The notes under the pieces: generated by a model
Told to the model about the DNA's origin: nothing
The model's input: only the letters and a program-made list of their open reading frames with translations
Databases searched by the model: none
Translations under genes and position numbers: made by a program
From: Rostrohypoxylon terebratum
Taxonomy: Eukaryota > Ascomycota > Sordariomycetes > Xylariales > Hypoxylaceae
Direction: 5' to 3'
NCBI GenBank assembly: GCA_022497145.1
Contig: MU385945.1
Location: 61,991 to 125,990 of the forward strand
Length of the DNA stretch: 64,000 bases
Part shown: piece after piece, positions 22,175 to 33,051 of the stretch
Layout of the letters: each line of letters starts with the position of its first letter
Position numbering within the stretch: the stretch's first letter is position 1

Positions 22175-24796
22175 GCTAATAGATTGAGTTAAGTAGTAAA
22201 GGGGGCGTATTTATCTACCATATATATATAGGAGCCGGTTCTATCATGGAAAGGGTTGCCGAATGGCGGTCATTGTCGATTCCGAGTCTTTCGAATCTTG
22301 TAATCCGGGACTCAAGAGCATGGATTTGGGGCGAAGTAAACGTATACCTAGAGAACCGGGCATTCGGCATCATTTGGCCATTTACATTGTACATATTTAT
22401 CTTTGCCAGGTTCCTCACGCTGTGAAATTAATTGGATGAAATATACATATTATCTCCCCCATTAGAAATCCTTTTTAGAGTACATACTTTTTTAAGTGTA
22501 GCTACAATAATTTTTTGCTCGCCTATTCTTGCTTTCTGTCTTCCGGATTGCACCAGTGTGTAACCTGTAGGACAAATTGGATAGGTACTCTGCGGCGTGC
22601 TTTCCGGGATCGTATGGCACTACATCGGCGCCTCATGTGAGGGAGAGACAATCCTGGGATCGGGAACTGGACTTTGTGCTACGGTTGGGCAGCTACGGAA
22701 TCTTTACCGCTGCCAAGTTCGGTTATGTGTGACGGGATCATGTACAATGGTATCACATTATGGAAAGTTCTATATCTTGAATAATACCTACTAGGTAAGC
22801 AGGAAATCCAAAAAGGGTAGTTCGATCGCTATATCATAGTATATGTTTTCATGTGTTCTTGAATGTTGGTTGTACAATACCAATACCCTCTTCGGTTCTG
22901 AAATGTAGGTGTGGTCCCAGATATTGAGCTTTCCCATAAAAGGATATTATGTTCTAGTCAGGAGTTCACGGATTATGATTGGTATTTTCCCAAGGGCTCT
23001 CTTCCTCTACGCCACGAAGTTTCCATGGAGATATTGAAACATACTGGGACCGAAAACTTGCTTATAGTAATTCCAAAATCATATCGGACTGCATTTGGTA
23101 CCCTTGTCGGAAGCACGAATGAGTTGGTTTGTCAGATCAGTCGAATTTGCGCAAGCAGTGAGCGTACGTCATTAGATGCGGTTCCCTCAGACTGGGAATG
23201 GTTCGGGCACTGATCTCACCAAGCACTACACGGATCTGTTCCCGGGACCGTCGGCTCGATGATTGGTCCTAAGCCGGGCTCTTAGTCGAGGAAAGCTGCA
23301 CAGCTGTCAGCTTAGTATTATTTACTCCCTGGCAATATTTACCTAGGTCCTAGGGACATCTACGTAGGCAAGCGTCAGGCCTTAGCAACACCTAAAGATG
23401 CGTGCGGCCAGATTGGGAAAATAATCTCTGGATCGACTGTGAGATCAGAAATAGTTAAATGCGACGCTGCAGCTACCCGTGTCCGCCTCAAGTGAAAATA
23501 GAGAAATTACCTAGAGAAAAGACAAAAAAAGGAAGAAGGGGAAGTCAAAATATTCATTGATGATGGACGTCTCGGCACTCTGTAAGTTTTTTTTCCAGGG
23601 GCGCAAAAACAGACCATGCTGTACGACGGATCAAGGGTGTTGGTGACCGGGAAAAATGGCTGTGGCGTGCTGCCTCGCGATTATTCTGTCTGTTGAAGGG
23701 TGAAGGGCTGTGTGATCTCCACGGATCAGCGTACGGCGGCCTGTTCAGCGGTCTTTGCCCACAGGCTTGCATTTTGGATGCGGACCGCTTCGAAACCAGA
23801 GATCCCATGGGCAGGATAGGATCAGTGTGTTAGTGCGGGGTCTGCAAGTCCCTCATTTCAGGGCTGCTTTCTCCCTGTTGCCCCCGGCGCCCGTATTCTT
23901 GGTACCGACATCTTGCCATGTTGGAGTGGCCCCCTTGGGCCGTTTACGTTCGGCCCTACCGCTTTGGTTCCAACGTTCGGGTCCAGTTATGTATGCGCTG
24001 ATGTGTTATGTGTTATGTGGTATGTGCTACTCACGGGGACTTTCCTAATGCGCCCGGCTGTCCACAGCGTATTGCCCAGTGAAGCGCAGTGCAGCGCGGC
24101 CAGCGGTGAATGCCGTAAGTCCCGAAGCAGAAATAACCATAGAAGTTATTAAGGACGTCGCGGCGGGACCACCAAAACTCTCCAGCATTGTCCTTGTCTC
24201 GAAGGCTCGAGTCCTATTTCTTTGTCTCACTTGGCGAGACATTTGATTTTATAACATCGAATCCTGACTTGTCATAAGAAGCCACTGATCCGACCGGGTT
24301 GGAAAAGTGAGTTTTTGCCGAAACAATAGCCTTTTTTTTTTAAGTATACGGACTCGGCAAGTGGTTCGTAAAACGGATGCTGGGATTAAAAAGTGATATA
24401 TGACAAACTATGAAATTTTAGAGGGACTAAAAAGAGAAGAGGCGCGGCTCAAGACGTCCGGCATTGACGCGAACTTCTGATCGAGGGATAGAGTTATTAT
24501 CAAGTATCAGATATTCTATCATGAAAATGAAATAATTGTAGTATGTGCTTATTATATTAGTTCATGTTATGAATAGAAATGACAGTTCAATGTTGAAGTT
24601 GACAGAATTCCAAGTTCCTCGAAGGTTGTCACTAACATCTGAAATGTACTTAGCTAGGACCTAGGTCCTAGGTACATATGTCATATGTACCCTGTTGGGC
24701 ATATGCAAAGTTTAACTTTGGACATGTGATGCCCCGAAGAATCAAATCTATGGATATTATGGGGTGGATGTTACTTCACGGAATACACATATGTAG
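22175..24796. other. Intergenic region downstream of the chitin synthase
   Basis: No supported gene. Frames such as 22911-23213 and 23755-24152 are open but match nothing I recognise and have no usable splice context. A CTAGGACCTAGGTCCTAGG palindrome cluster lies at about 24655-24675. Confidence 0.55.
24655..24675. repeat. CCTAGGTCCTAGG palindrome cluster
   Basis: The sequence AGGACCTAGGTCCTAGGTAC is a nearly perfect overlapping palindrome. The same core recurs, always outside coding sequence, near 601, 5090, 23341, 25767, 39530, 39951-39983, 40326-40343, 41743-41765, 47348, 50331 and 63528-63552. Confidence 0.8.
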
Positions 24797-25147
24797 TACA
24801 GTAAAACCCCTCCATAACGATCCTGGTCCAGAACGATTATTTAATATAGCGATATTCTCAGCTGTTTTTTGCGATTTTATATGCAAAATAACGATAATTT
24901 GCCTATAACGAACATCGTTATTTTTCTCGGCTCCCACCACTAATATCGCTATAAAAAGTGATGAAATGACCCATTAATTACCACTTTAAGTAAACACCAC
25001 TAACCCCATTTTAAATTACTAGGGGAATATACTATATACCTTACCTATCTATTTAAGGTCTAGTGGCTTTTTTCCGTTACCGATTATTTCATATAGCGAT
25101 ATATACCCTTTGGTCTTGGCATATCGTTATGGAGGGGTTTTACTGTA
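24797..25147. mobile_element. MITE with perfect 25-bp inverted ends (pogo/Tc1-like, non-autonomous)
   Basis: Both ends carry the same 25 nt in opposite orientation (24797-24821 and 25123-25147), starting TA then CAGTAAAACCCCTCCATAAC and ending in GAT. The outer TA on each side fits a TA target-site duplication, which leaves an element of about 347 nt with ends CAGT...ACTG. The interior is AT-rich and has no reading frame for a transposase. It repeats the motif ATATAGCGATAT / ATATCGCTAT several times in both orientations. TA duplication and CAGT ends are typical of pogo-type elements of the Tc1/mariner superfamily; assignment to that group is by inference. It lies between two genes and interrupts neither. 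Confidence 0.85.
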
Positions 25148-26208
25148 TGTATATCAAGAGTCAAAAATGGCTCTTGCTTTAATAGTTGAATCTTGAACCC
25201 CCACTGCCACTTCCCGACTTGACATGTAACTGGGTAAGGATAGATACCACATACTACAACGGTACTTATATACCTTTGAATTGTAGCATGAATACCTAGG
25301 TAAACGGTAGTAGGATTTCATATGTACCTACCTACTACACCTGCATGTAGTGTATGTGACAGAATACATAATTTAGTGTGGCGTATTCGTAATATTCATC
25401 CTTCTCATTATACTTATACTACATACTACGCAGTAAGTATGTAGTTTATTCCCCACCTGCACAACCGCGGAAAGCAGCATCTACACTACCTATTATCTCC
25501 AGGATTCTCTTTCTGTCTCCATCAGTTGCCCCTTCCCCTGTCACCTGGCACACTGGCATCATCACCACTCAGAAGGCACGCCCGACCCATTTCTTATCTT
25601 ATACCGATCGATGCCTAGACAAGGAAGAATACATCCGTACCAATGCATGACTTCTCCCTTTGGCATGAACTAATTTATGAACTTTAAACTCTTTGAGCAA
25701 GTCTCTACATAAATCATAAATCATAAATCTCGATACACACCAATTCTCTCTCCACCTACAACTTTTACCTAGGTCCTATATAGGTTCATCAACTTTATCA
25801 ACAACAACAACAACAATAATATACTACTACTACTACAATCTTACCAGTCTTACAGTCTTACAGTCTTACAGTCTACTACCCTACCACCCTACCACCTTGA
25901 CAGCCGCCATCTGGATATCGCGGCTTTTGATCAAGCTTGGCACACTGTTGAAGATCCGCCACTCAAACGCCTAGTAGATAACCTGCCTACTACCTAGTAG
26001 TCACCCAGTAGGTATCTAACGTACCAAAAGGTATCAGGTAGCTACCTTGCTGCCTCCCCTTTTAAAGAGAGCCAATCAGAAAGGGCCGCAAGACCAAAAG
26101 AGAAAAAAGCAACATCGTTCCTTCCGAGTGAACTCCCAAGAAAACTAAGGCGGTTAGGCTCAAATTTTAAGGAATTTTAGCAAATGACTTAAACAACTCC
26201 AAAAAACG
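25148..26208. other. Upstream region of the WD40 gene
   Basis: This holds the presumed promoter and leader of the gene starting at 26209. It contains simple repeats: CAA units (about 25799-25815), TAC units (about 25823-25837) and a CAGTCTTA unit repeated at about 25847-25873, followed by CTACCAC-type units. No separate gene is supported. Confidence 0.55.
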
Positions 26209-28239
26209 ATGCGCCCTCCCAATTCCCCACCCTCCTCTACATTCCTCACCCCAGACAGGCCCCAGATCGACCAAGATGCCTCACTCGAGTTCGAATTTCC
26301 TCAGCCGCAAACTGTTGGATTCGAACAATTTACCATCGACACTCCTATGAATGATCAGTCCGAGCCGCTGTTCCCCCCAATACTCGCTGCGCATGCCGAA
26401 ACATTCGACGCTTACGGAGTTCAACCGGGGGATGACGGCGGTAGTAGCACTAATAATACCTACGACATGTTAGATGTTGACCTCGAAGAGGGCGGCGTGC
26501 CCTTGAATAACAATGTCGACATGGAAGACCCTAGTGAAGACGAGCTATTCATGTCGACATTACCAGTTCCGGTCCATTTACTTCACGATATCCCTCAGTC
26601 CTCTGTTCCGCACTCGCCACCCATCGACGCTAGCGACTTGACAGGGACTATTCCACCCGTGGCCGTGATCCCGCCGTTGCTAGAAGTTCAGGACTTAGAA
26701 GATGACGTCGACCCCGCAAACGCCGGTTTACATCCTATGGCATTGAGCAATGCTAATCCCATGTCGCTCGGCCCCGAGAATCCTCATGTCATGCAATTTC
26801 TTGAGCTTTGGGAATGGTCGAACCAGGCGGGTATCTCGCTTCGCGCAAACAGTCCTGTCCCAACATTTCGAGAAATCCGACGCCTGGCGCGCGAATGCCC
26901 ATCCCGAGTCGACTACCGGGAGCTGAGGGGCGACGATTACGACTTTCAAGGCATCAATTGGAGAAGACTTGGCGTGACGAGAAATATCGCGCGACGCCGT
27001 CGAATGGCGACGTTCCATAATTATGTTAATAGGCCAGCATCTGATGTATGGCACAAAAAGGGCCCGTCCGATAGGCTTCTACCGCCCGTCGAGAACTACT
27101 TTCGATACAAGAGCATGGATATTAGGCGTGATGTGCGCCTGCTTCACTTCCAGCTTCGCAATATCTTGGGTGTCGCATCACGTACGAGAGTGTTCTACCC
27201 TAGTTTTACCACAATTAAGGAACACGATCCTACAACAGGGAGGGACAAGACGGCGATGCGATTCGAGAGCCAAACCGGAGCCTGTATATCCACCCTGACT
27301 GCCAACGAAGATATCCTGATCGCTGGCGGCTTCTATGGGACGTACCAATACCGTAATATAAATTCCACAATGAGCCTTGACGCTCACGATGGCCAATTGA
27401 CAAACCATAACAGCGGTATCACCAACCATGTACAACTCCACTCGTCTCGACATTCATCAACGCCTTTGGCAGCTTTCGCTTCTAATGACTTTGGCTTTCG
27501 GGTGGTAGACCTATCTACGAATAAGATTACATCGGAGATAATGTATGATTTCGCCATGAATTGTTCTGCTCTAAGTCCGGATAAGAGACTGCGTGTTTTA
27601 GTCGGGGATCATGAGAATGTCATCATAACCGATGCAGAGTCCGGCGAGATTCTTCAGGATCTCAAGGGTCATAAGGATTTCGGCTTCGCTTGTGATTGGG
27701 CACCGGATGGTTGGACTGTTGCTACCGGAAATCAGGACAAAACCATCAGGATATGGGATGCCCGCAAGTGGAAAAATAGCAAGGGCGAGGCCGAATCTAT
27801 TGCTGTGGTCAGGTCTGAGATGGCTGGCGCGCGGTGCTTACATTTTTCTCCACTCGGATCTGGGAAGAGGATCCTAGTCGCTGCAGAGGAAGCTGATTTC
27901 GTCAACTTAATCAACGCCCAGACATTCAGCACTAGGCAAACCATAGACATATTTGGCGAGCTCGGTGGCGTCGCCTTCGCCAACGGGGGTCACGACCTCA
28001 TCGCTCTATCATGTGACCTTTCTCGAGGAGGCGTGATGCGCTTAGAACGTTGCGATGATGGGGCAGAAGATACCTACAGCTACGCTGATAGGACTCGCTC
28101 GAAGGACATACCATGGTGGTGGACCCCTGGGTATGATTGGATGCCGAGCCCAGAGCAGACCGTGGCAACCTCAAGATCGCAGGAGACTCTTACGCAGAAA
28201 CGAAGACGGGCTGCGATGTCAGAGAACTGGAACTTCTGA
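26209..28239 (+). CDS. WD40-repeat protein, SPAC2A9.03-like
   Basis: A single uninterrupted frame of 676 residues. The first 200 residues are acidic and Pro/Ser-rich with no clear fold. From about 270 the sequence DVWHKKGPSDRLLPPVENYF, then FRYKSMD, RDVRLLHFQLRN and ANEDILIAGGFYGTYQYRN, resembles the uncharacterised fission yeast WD protein SPAC2A9.03 and its relatives in filamentous fungi. Clear WD-type blades are seen at about 447-525 (SPDKRLRVLVGDHENVIIT; GHKDFGFACDWAPDGW; ATGNQDKTIRIWDARKW). The family has no settled function; a scaffold role is the usual inference for WD proteins. The gene converges on the GCV1 gene at 29440. Confidence 0.85.
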   Translation: MRPPNSPPSSTFLTPDRPQIDQDASLEFEFPQPQTVGFEQFTIDTPMNDQSEPLFPPILAAHAETFDAYGVQPGDDGGSSTNNTYDMLDVDLEEGGVPLNNNVDMEDPSEDELFMSTLPVPVHLLHDIPQSSVPHSPPIDASDLTGTIPPVAVIPPLLEVQDLEDDVDPANAGLHPMALSNANPMSLGPENPHVMQFLELWEWSNQAGISLRANSPVPTFREIRRLARECPSRVDYRELRGDDYDFQGINWRRLGVTRNIARRRRMATFHNYVNRPASDVWHKKGPSDRLLPPVENYFRYKSMDIRRDVRLLHFQLRNILGVASRTRVFYPSFTTIKEHDPTTGRDKTAMRFESQTGACISTLTANEDILIAGGFYGTYQYRNINSTMSLDAHDGQLTNHNSGITNHVQLHSSRHSSTPLAAFASNDFGFRVVDLSTNKITSEIMYDFAMNCSALSPDKRLRVLVGDHENVIITDAESGEILQDLKGHKDFGFACDWAPDGWTVATGNQDKTIRIWDARKWKNSKGEAESIAVVRSEMAGARCLHFSPLGSGKRILVAAEEADFVNLINAQTFSTRQTIDIFGELGGVAFANGGHDLIALSCDLSRGGVMRLERCDDGAEDTYSYADRTRSKDIPWWWTPGYDWMPSPEQTVATSRSQETLTQKRRRAAMSENWNF

Positions 28240-29439
28240 CGTGGCGTATATAGGGTTGAGAATGAGAAAGGATTGACAGGCGTTTAGGATATTCGAGCAT
28301 TTAAATGGGTAGCAAGCGACGGCATTGGTTCATTGCTTCCTCTTCCTCATTCTTTTTTTTTTCATACTATTACCCACATGACAATATCTGTAACTAAGTC
28401 GCCTGGGGGAGATTACTTACGTCATCACATCACGAGGAAGAGAGAGCCGACGAACCCGGCCTTCGGAAGACAGGACAGACACTTGATCAGGGATGACGGA
28501 AGGTAGTGGATATAGCCGGATCATAAGTATATATTAGGGAATTCATCGCTCATCCCCTCGCGGAGAGCATTTACCTATGCGGATACTTCTTAACTCGTGC
28601 GGTTTGATGCAGCAGAGCGGGCTCGACGAACAGACTCGCTAGATTCAGTCGAACAGGTGGATGAAGTGTCTTTGTACCGATAAAGATTTTATGACATATT
28701 TTAAGCGAACGTGCAGATGCTGATGCGGGAATGATTACTACGCCCGGTGACGAGTTTAGAATAGTAGCATTCGCTTTTGACAAGACATCCATATCGAAGG
28801 TGTCTGACATATTACCTTATATGCTCCGACGTCAAAGTCCACCTCGTCCCACTAGGTATACTGAAGTTTTCCAGATCACTGTTTGATATGTTTCATATGA
28901 AACTTTTCTTTTTTTAGGTATATGACAAAACCGTCTTCATTTCTAGAAAGCGACGTCTTAAACAGGGACCAAAATGCTTCCCACGTTATGGCAATATGAA
29001 GACCTATGGCACAGCCGTGTCTGCCCAAACTGTTCATACGGATCCTTACCAAACAAGCTACAGAATATCATCTCTATACTATCGTCAAAAATATGGATAT
29101 CAAGAAATAAGGCCCTCTACACGCTTATAAGTCAAGCATCAATCACACCATAGATGGTGTATATAATTCATAAAAATAAAACGTAGATTCTTCGTTGAGG
29201 GTATCATCTACCTATGGGTATCCGCCAACCCGACGCCCCCAGATGCGTACGTGTTGAAAAAAAACCGATCCATCTATTTCGTTCTTGACATATTTTATAT
29301 CATCGTCCCAAAAGATCCCCATTTAGTAACGCGACGCGTAAATGCTTCAGGTCCCCCCTCCTCTTTTCTACATGCCCTCATTCTTCTAATTCTTTTTTTT
29401 TAAAAAAAAAGAAAAAAAGAGAGATGAAGGGTTGACGCC
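28240..29439. other. Intergenic region between convergent genes
   Basis: No supported gene. The minus-strand frame at 28571-28810 (79 codons) has no recognisable feature. A T9-A9 palindrome at about 29393-29410 lies just downstream of the GCV1 stop codon on its strand and may belong to its 3' end. Confidence 0.55.
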
Positions 29440-30858
29440 TTAGGCGCTCTTATAGTACTTCGTCTGCACAAACGGCATCTTTGTAACGACAGCCGGCCTC
29501 TCCTTCCCCCGGACCAAGACCTTGAGCTCGGTGCCCGCCTTGTGCAGGCCCTCCTTGACATATCCCATGGCGATGTTCTTGCCCAGGCTCGGGCTCGGAC
29601 ACCCGCTCGTGACCTTCCCGACCTCGTCCCCATCCGGCCCGATGATGGCCGCGCCCTCTCTCGCGGGCGCGCCCTGCACGTAGAGCCCGACGCGGCGGCG
29701 CTCGACGCCGGCCCCGCCTTTGCTCTTGGGGGTGAGCTGGGCGAGGATGCGTTCCGCGCCGTAGAAGGCGCCTTTGGCGACGTCGGTTTCCTTCCTGCGC
29801 TTATTGCCGATGATCCAGCTGAGCGCGGCCTCGACGGGTGTTGTGCTGTCGTCTAGGTCGTGACCGTAGAGACACATGCCGGCCTCCAACCTGAGACTGT
29901 CGCGGGCGCCTAGGCCGGCGAACATGACGCTGGGGTTGTCCAGCATGCCCAGCACGGCGAGCACGGTGTGCTCGGGCGGGAGGCTGATCTCGAACCCGTC
30001 CTCGCCCGTGTACCCCCCGCGGCTCACCAGCACGTCCTCCACGATGACCTGTCCCGGGAGCCTGAGCGTGACCGGGCGCACGTTGCCGAAGTACAGCGAC
30101 GGCAGGTCCGCCGCCGCGGGGTCCGCGAGTAGATACTCCAACGCCGTGTGTGCGGCCGGTCCTTGTAAAGCGACCAAGCCCTGGTTCTCCAGAACCGTAT
30201 GCGAGACCTGCGGGTTCCCCTCCCCGTGCCACTTCGCCAGCTCGCGCTCTAGGTACGCCAGGTCTTTGTCCCTGCACCCTGCGTTCGTGACTAGGTAATA
30301 CGACCCCTCGCCCAGCTTCGTGATGATACAGTCATCCACGATACCCCCCGTTTCCGGGTGCAGGATCGCGCTGAGCTGACTGCCATGGACCGGCATCTTC
30401 TGGATGTCGGCGGGCATGATACGCTGGAGGAAGGACAAAGCACCGTCACCGGAGAACCGGTGCTGCACCATGTGTCCGACGTCGAAGAGCGAGCACTCCT
30501 TCCGGGTGTACAGGTGCGACTCGCTGACGGTCTGGTCGGCGTATGTGACCGGCATGTGGTACCCGGCGAAGGGCACCATCTTGGCGCCGTGCTCGAGGTG
30601 GATGTCGTACAGCATCGTCTTTCGAAGGGGCTCATCTTTGGGTGCATCGGCATAGCTTCGGCGGGTTTGGAGGGAGACTCCGGCATTGGAGCATGTCAGT
30701 ACCGAGTTAGAGGAGAGGATAGCCCGTCGTGGGAGCGTTCGTGAAGTGGATGCGGAGGAAAGGGTAGAGCCGGAGAGGAAACGGGCTTGCTGTTCCCGAG
30801 GAGCTCGGATAGCTGGGACGCCCCTCTTGGCCCGAGCGATAACCCGTGATGTCTTCAT
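29440..30858 (-). CDS. GCV1: Aminomethyltransferase, glycine cleavage T protein
   Basis: A single exon of 472 residues. The N terminus is rich in Arg and Ser and lacks acidic residues until about residue 75, which fits a mitochondrial presequence. The mature part starts near LRKTMLYDIHLEHGAKMVPF (about residue 80), the standard start of T proteins. It continues with AGYHMPVTY, SLFDVGHM, GGIVDDCIITK, a SRGGYTGEDGFEIS block and the C-terminal VGKVTSGCPSPSLGKNIAMGY motif. The enzyme transfers the methylene group from the aminomethyl-lipoyl H protein to tetrahydrofolate in the mitochondrial glycine cleavage complex. Length and motifs are complete. Codon use here is noticeably more GC-rich than in neighbouring genes. 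The start is the first ATG of the frame and is supported by the presequence. Confidence 0.95.
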   Translation of the reverse strand: MKTSRVIARAKRGVPAIRAPREQQARFLSGSTLSSASTSRTLPRRAILSSNSVLTCSNAGVSLQTRRSYADAPKDEPLRKTMLYDIHLEHGAKMVPFAGYHMPVTYADQTVSESHLYTRKECSLFDVGHMVQHRFSGDGALSFLQRIMPADIQKMPVHGSQLSAILHPETGGIVDDCIITKLGEGSYYLVTNAGCRDKDLAYLERELAKWHGEGNPQVSHTVLENQGLVALQGPAAHTALEYLLADPAAADLPSLYFGNVRPVTLRLPGQVIVEDVLVSRGGYTGEDGFEISLPPEHTVLAVLGMLDNPSVMFAGLGARDSLRLEAGMCLYGHDLDDSTTPVEAALSWIIGNKRRKETDVAKGAFYGAERILAQLTPKSKGGAGVERRRVGLYVQGAPAREGAAIIGPDGDEVGKVTSGCPSPSLGKNIAMGYVKEGLHKAGTELKVLVRGKERPAVVTKMPFVQTKYYKSA

Positions 30859-32278
30859 TTTGCGTCAATTGGGTCAAATAATGGTCAATTGAAAGATATC
30901 GAACGAAAAGAAAGAGCTCGAAGGTTCATGCCGGGCTAGAGGGGATCGATTGTCGTCGGTGGGGGGAATTCGGTAATGAAATAAATTGAAAGCAATCGGT
31001 CGATATTTGGCCGATCGCGGCTTGTGGTGGGGCGATTAGGCCATTACAATCGTTCTTACCTCCGAGCCTGCGGCTTAAGGTTCTTTAAAAACACAGTCGC
31101 GGCTGATAAGATACCATCCACGACCAGGGCAGCAGGGGTAGTAGATGAGCCCTGGAGATTAAATTTGGAAGGCCTCCAGGGATGTAACTGCCACAGTGTC
31201 TAAGCGTTTGTTTCTAAGACTAAATGTCGGCAAGATCGACTCTAGCCCTGCAATATTTTTTCTATTTGTTCTACTATCGTAGCCTCGATATTTTTTGACG
31301 TTTGGAAAGCGTATCTTAAGTCAAGAAATGTAGCTACCTCATATATCTCATATTAGACTAATTTAAAGTTAAACGCTAGTAGGTGTTGGAAGTTACCTAA
31401 AAATTTAAGTTACCATTGTATTGTGCATAGATGCGCCTAGAAATAATACAACGGCCTGTGATTTTTACTCACCGCCACCGTTATTTTAAGGGGTCGCACT
31501 CGCGACCTCTATGATAGTCCGCCCCGAGTATTTTGGCGAAACTCCATCCGGTAGGTAAGATAAGCAGAACATTGAATCTACGATATGACACGTGCCTTCA
31601 TATCTGTACCTATACCTATGCTGTATGGTTTACCCAAGATATATTATCCAGATCTCAACGTATATAATATGTCTAATACCCAAAATAGTAAATCGAATCT
31701 CGTATTGCCGCAACTACTGTAAACTACGAAGCCTTCCAATCTCGTTCTATATCGTAATGCCAGCGCAAAAACGGGAAAATAACAAGGTGACGATATATGA
31801 AGACACATACTCCACCCGGGCTTTATCTCCGTAGAATATCGTCATCATTTTTTCGTGGACGCAGTGTTGATCATCATTCTTATTAAAGGGGAACAGTAGA
31901 CGGAAAATGCCTTGAACGAAAAACAAAAGCAGACTAGGTGCGCGAGGGCTTCGCAGGCCCCCTTTTTGGTAGCGTTACCATACGCATCAAGTTCTCTTTT
32001 ACCTTCGTAAATATCAATTCGTACAGATTCCATCCCAGTACGCCACTCCACTTCCCCCTCCTTATGCTTCCAAAATCAAACTTGCCTTCTTCACTTTGCA
32101 GGAACCACCGCAACCGAAGAGAGCGAGAAGAGGGTACCGAGATGAGCGTGATTTATGGACTATCGATTGTTCCGGGAATATGACTTTGCGAATTACAACC
32201 GACCCCATAAGATCGAGGGAGAGGAAACATTGGTCAGGGTCGGAAGGGGAAAAAAAATAACACTGCGCCTCCTCAGAT
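30859..32278. other. Intergenic region upstream of GCV1 and downstream of ARF1
   Basis: No supported gene. The region contains AT-rich DNA and a GGTCGCACTCGCGACC hairpin at about 31493-31508. The hairpin resembled a tRNA arm at first, but no cloverleaf could be drawn. The part next to 32279 is probably the ARF1 3' untranslated region. Confidence 0.5.
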
Positions 32279-33051
32279 TTACTGATGTCCCGCCTTTCGG
32301 AGAGTGGTGGCGAGCCACTCAAGACCCTCATACAGACCATCTCCCGAAGTAGCGCAGGTAGATTGGATGTACTATACTCTACGTTAGCACGACGACAGGA
32401 ACAAAGATAGCAAAATGTAGAATAAATATAGAACAATTACGTACCCAAGCGCGCTGTCTCAAGCTGTGGAGACCAAGCTTGTCGGTGATCTCAGCAGCAT
32501 TCATGGCGTTCTGTAATCATCATTAGCATGGTTGTATACACGGCGTATCGCGGAAAAGAGGATACATACAGGTAAATCCTGCTTGTTGGCAAAGACTAGG
32601 AGGATAGCATCTCGGAGTTCGTCCTCGTTCAGCATGCGCTGCAACTCCTCCCGAGCCTCGACGATACGGTCACGATCGTTGCTGTCGACAACGAAGATGA
32701 TACCTTGAGTGTTCTGGAAGTAATGTCGCCACAAGGGACGAATCTTGTCTTGTCCACCCACATCCCACACGGTGAATTGGATGTTCTTGTACTCGACCGT
32801 CTCGACGTTGAATCCTGGCAAGCGCGACGCGTGTCAATAATCAAAACATTGGCATAGGTATAGGTATATATTGGGACCGGGGTAGTTGAGGATCAAGGCA
32901 TACCGATTGTGGGAATGGTGGTGACGATTTCGCCGAGCTTGAGCTTGTAGAGAATGGTGGTCTTTCCGGCAGCGTCGAGGCCGACCATTAGAATTCTCAT
33001 CTCCTTCTTCCCCCAGAGCTTGTCGAACAACTTAGAGAACGTGAGACCCAT
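32279..33051 (-). CDS. ARF1: ADP-ribosylation factor 1, small GTPase
   Basis: Four exons, 33051-32904, 32814-32570, 32510-32445 and 32371-32279, with introns of 89, 59 and 73 nt, give 183 residues, the normal ARF length. It starts MGLTFSKLFDKLWGKKE, with Gly2 for myristoylation. The GTPase motifs are all present: GLDAAGKT (P loop), DVGGQDK (switch II), NKQDLP and CATSGDGLYEGLEW. The threonine of the switch I motif, in TIPTIGFNVET, is split around the first intron. ARF1 recruits COPI coat and adaptors to Golgi membranes. The last intron has a textbook GCTAAC branch site. The gene is divergent from EMP24, another early secretory pathway gene, 1.5 kb away. Confidence 0.97.

Noticed and set aside
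22911..23213. 100-codon frame as a gene fragment
   Set aside because: It does not begin with ATG at its listed start, has no splice context and shows no family resemblance.
31484..31520. Hairpin around GGTCGCACTCGCGACC as a tRNA T-arm
   Set aside because: No anticodon arm or acceptor stem could be paired around it on either strand, and the TTCGA core is missing.
32062..32436. 124-codon minus-strand frame as a separate gene
   Set aside because: It overlaps the last ARF1 exon in another frame and the ARF1 3' region; the ARF1 frame is certain.
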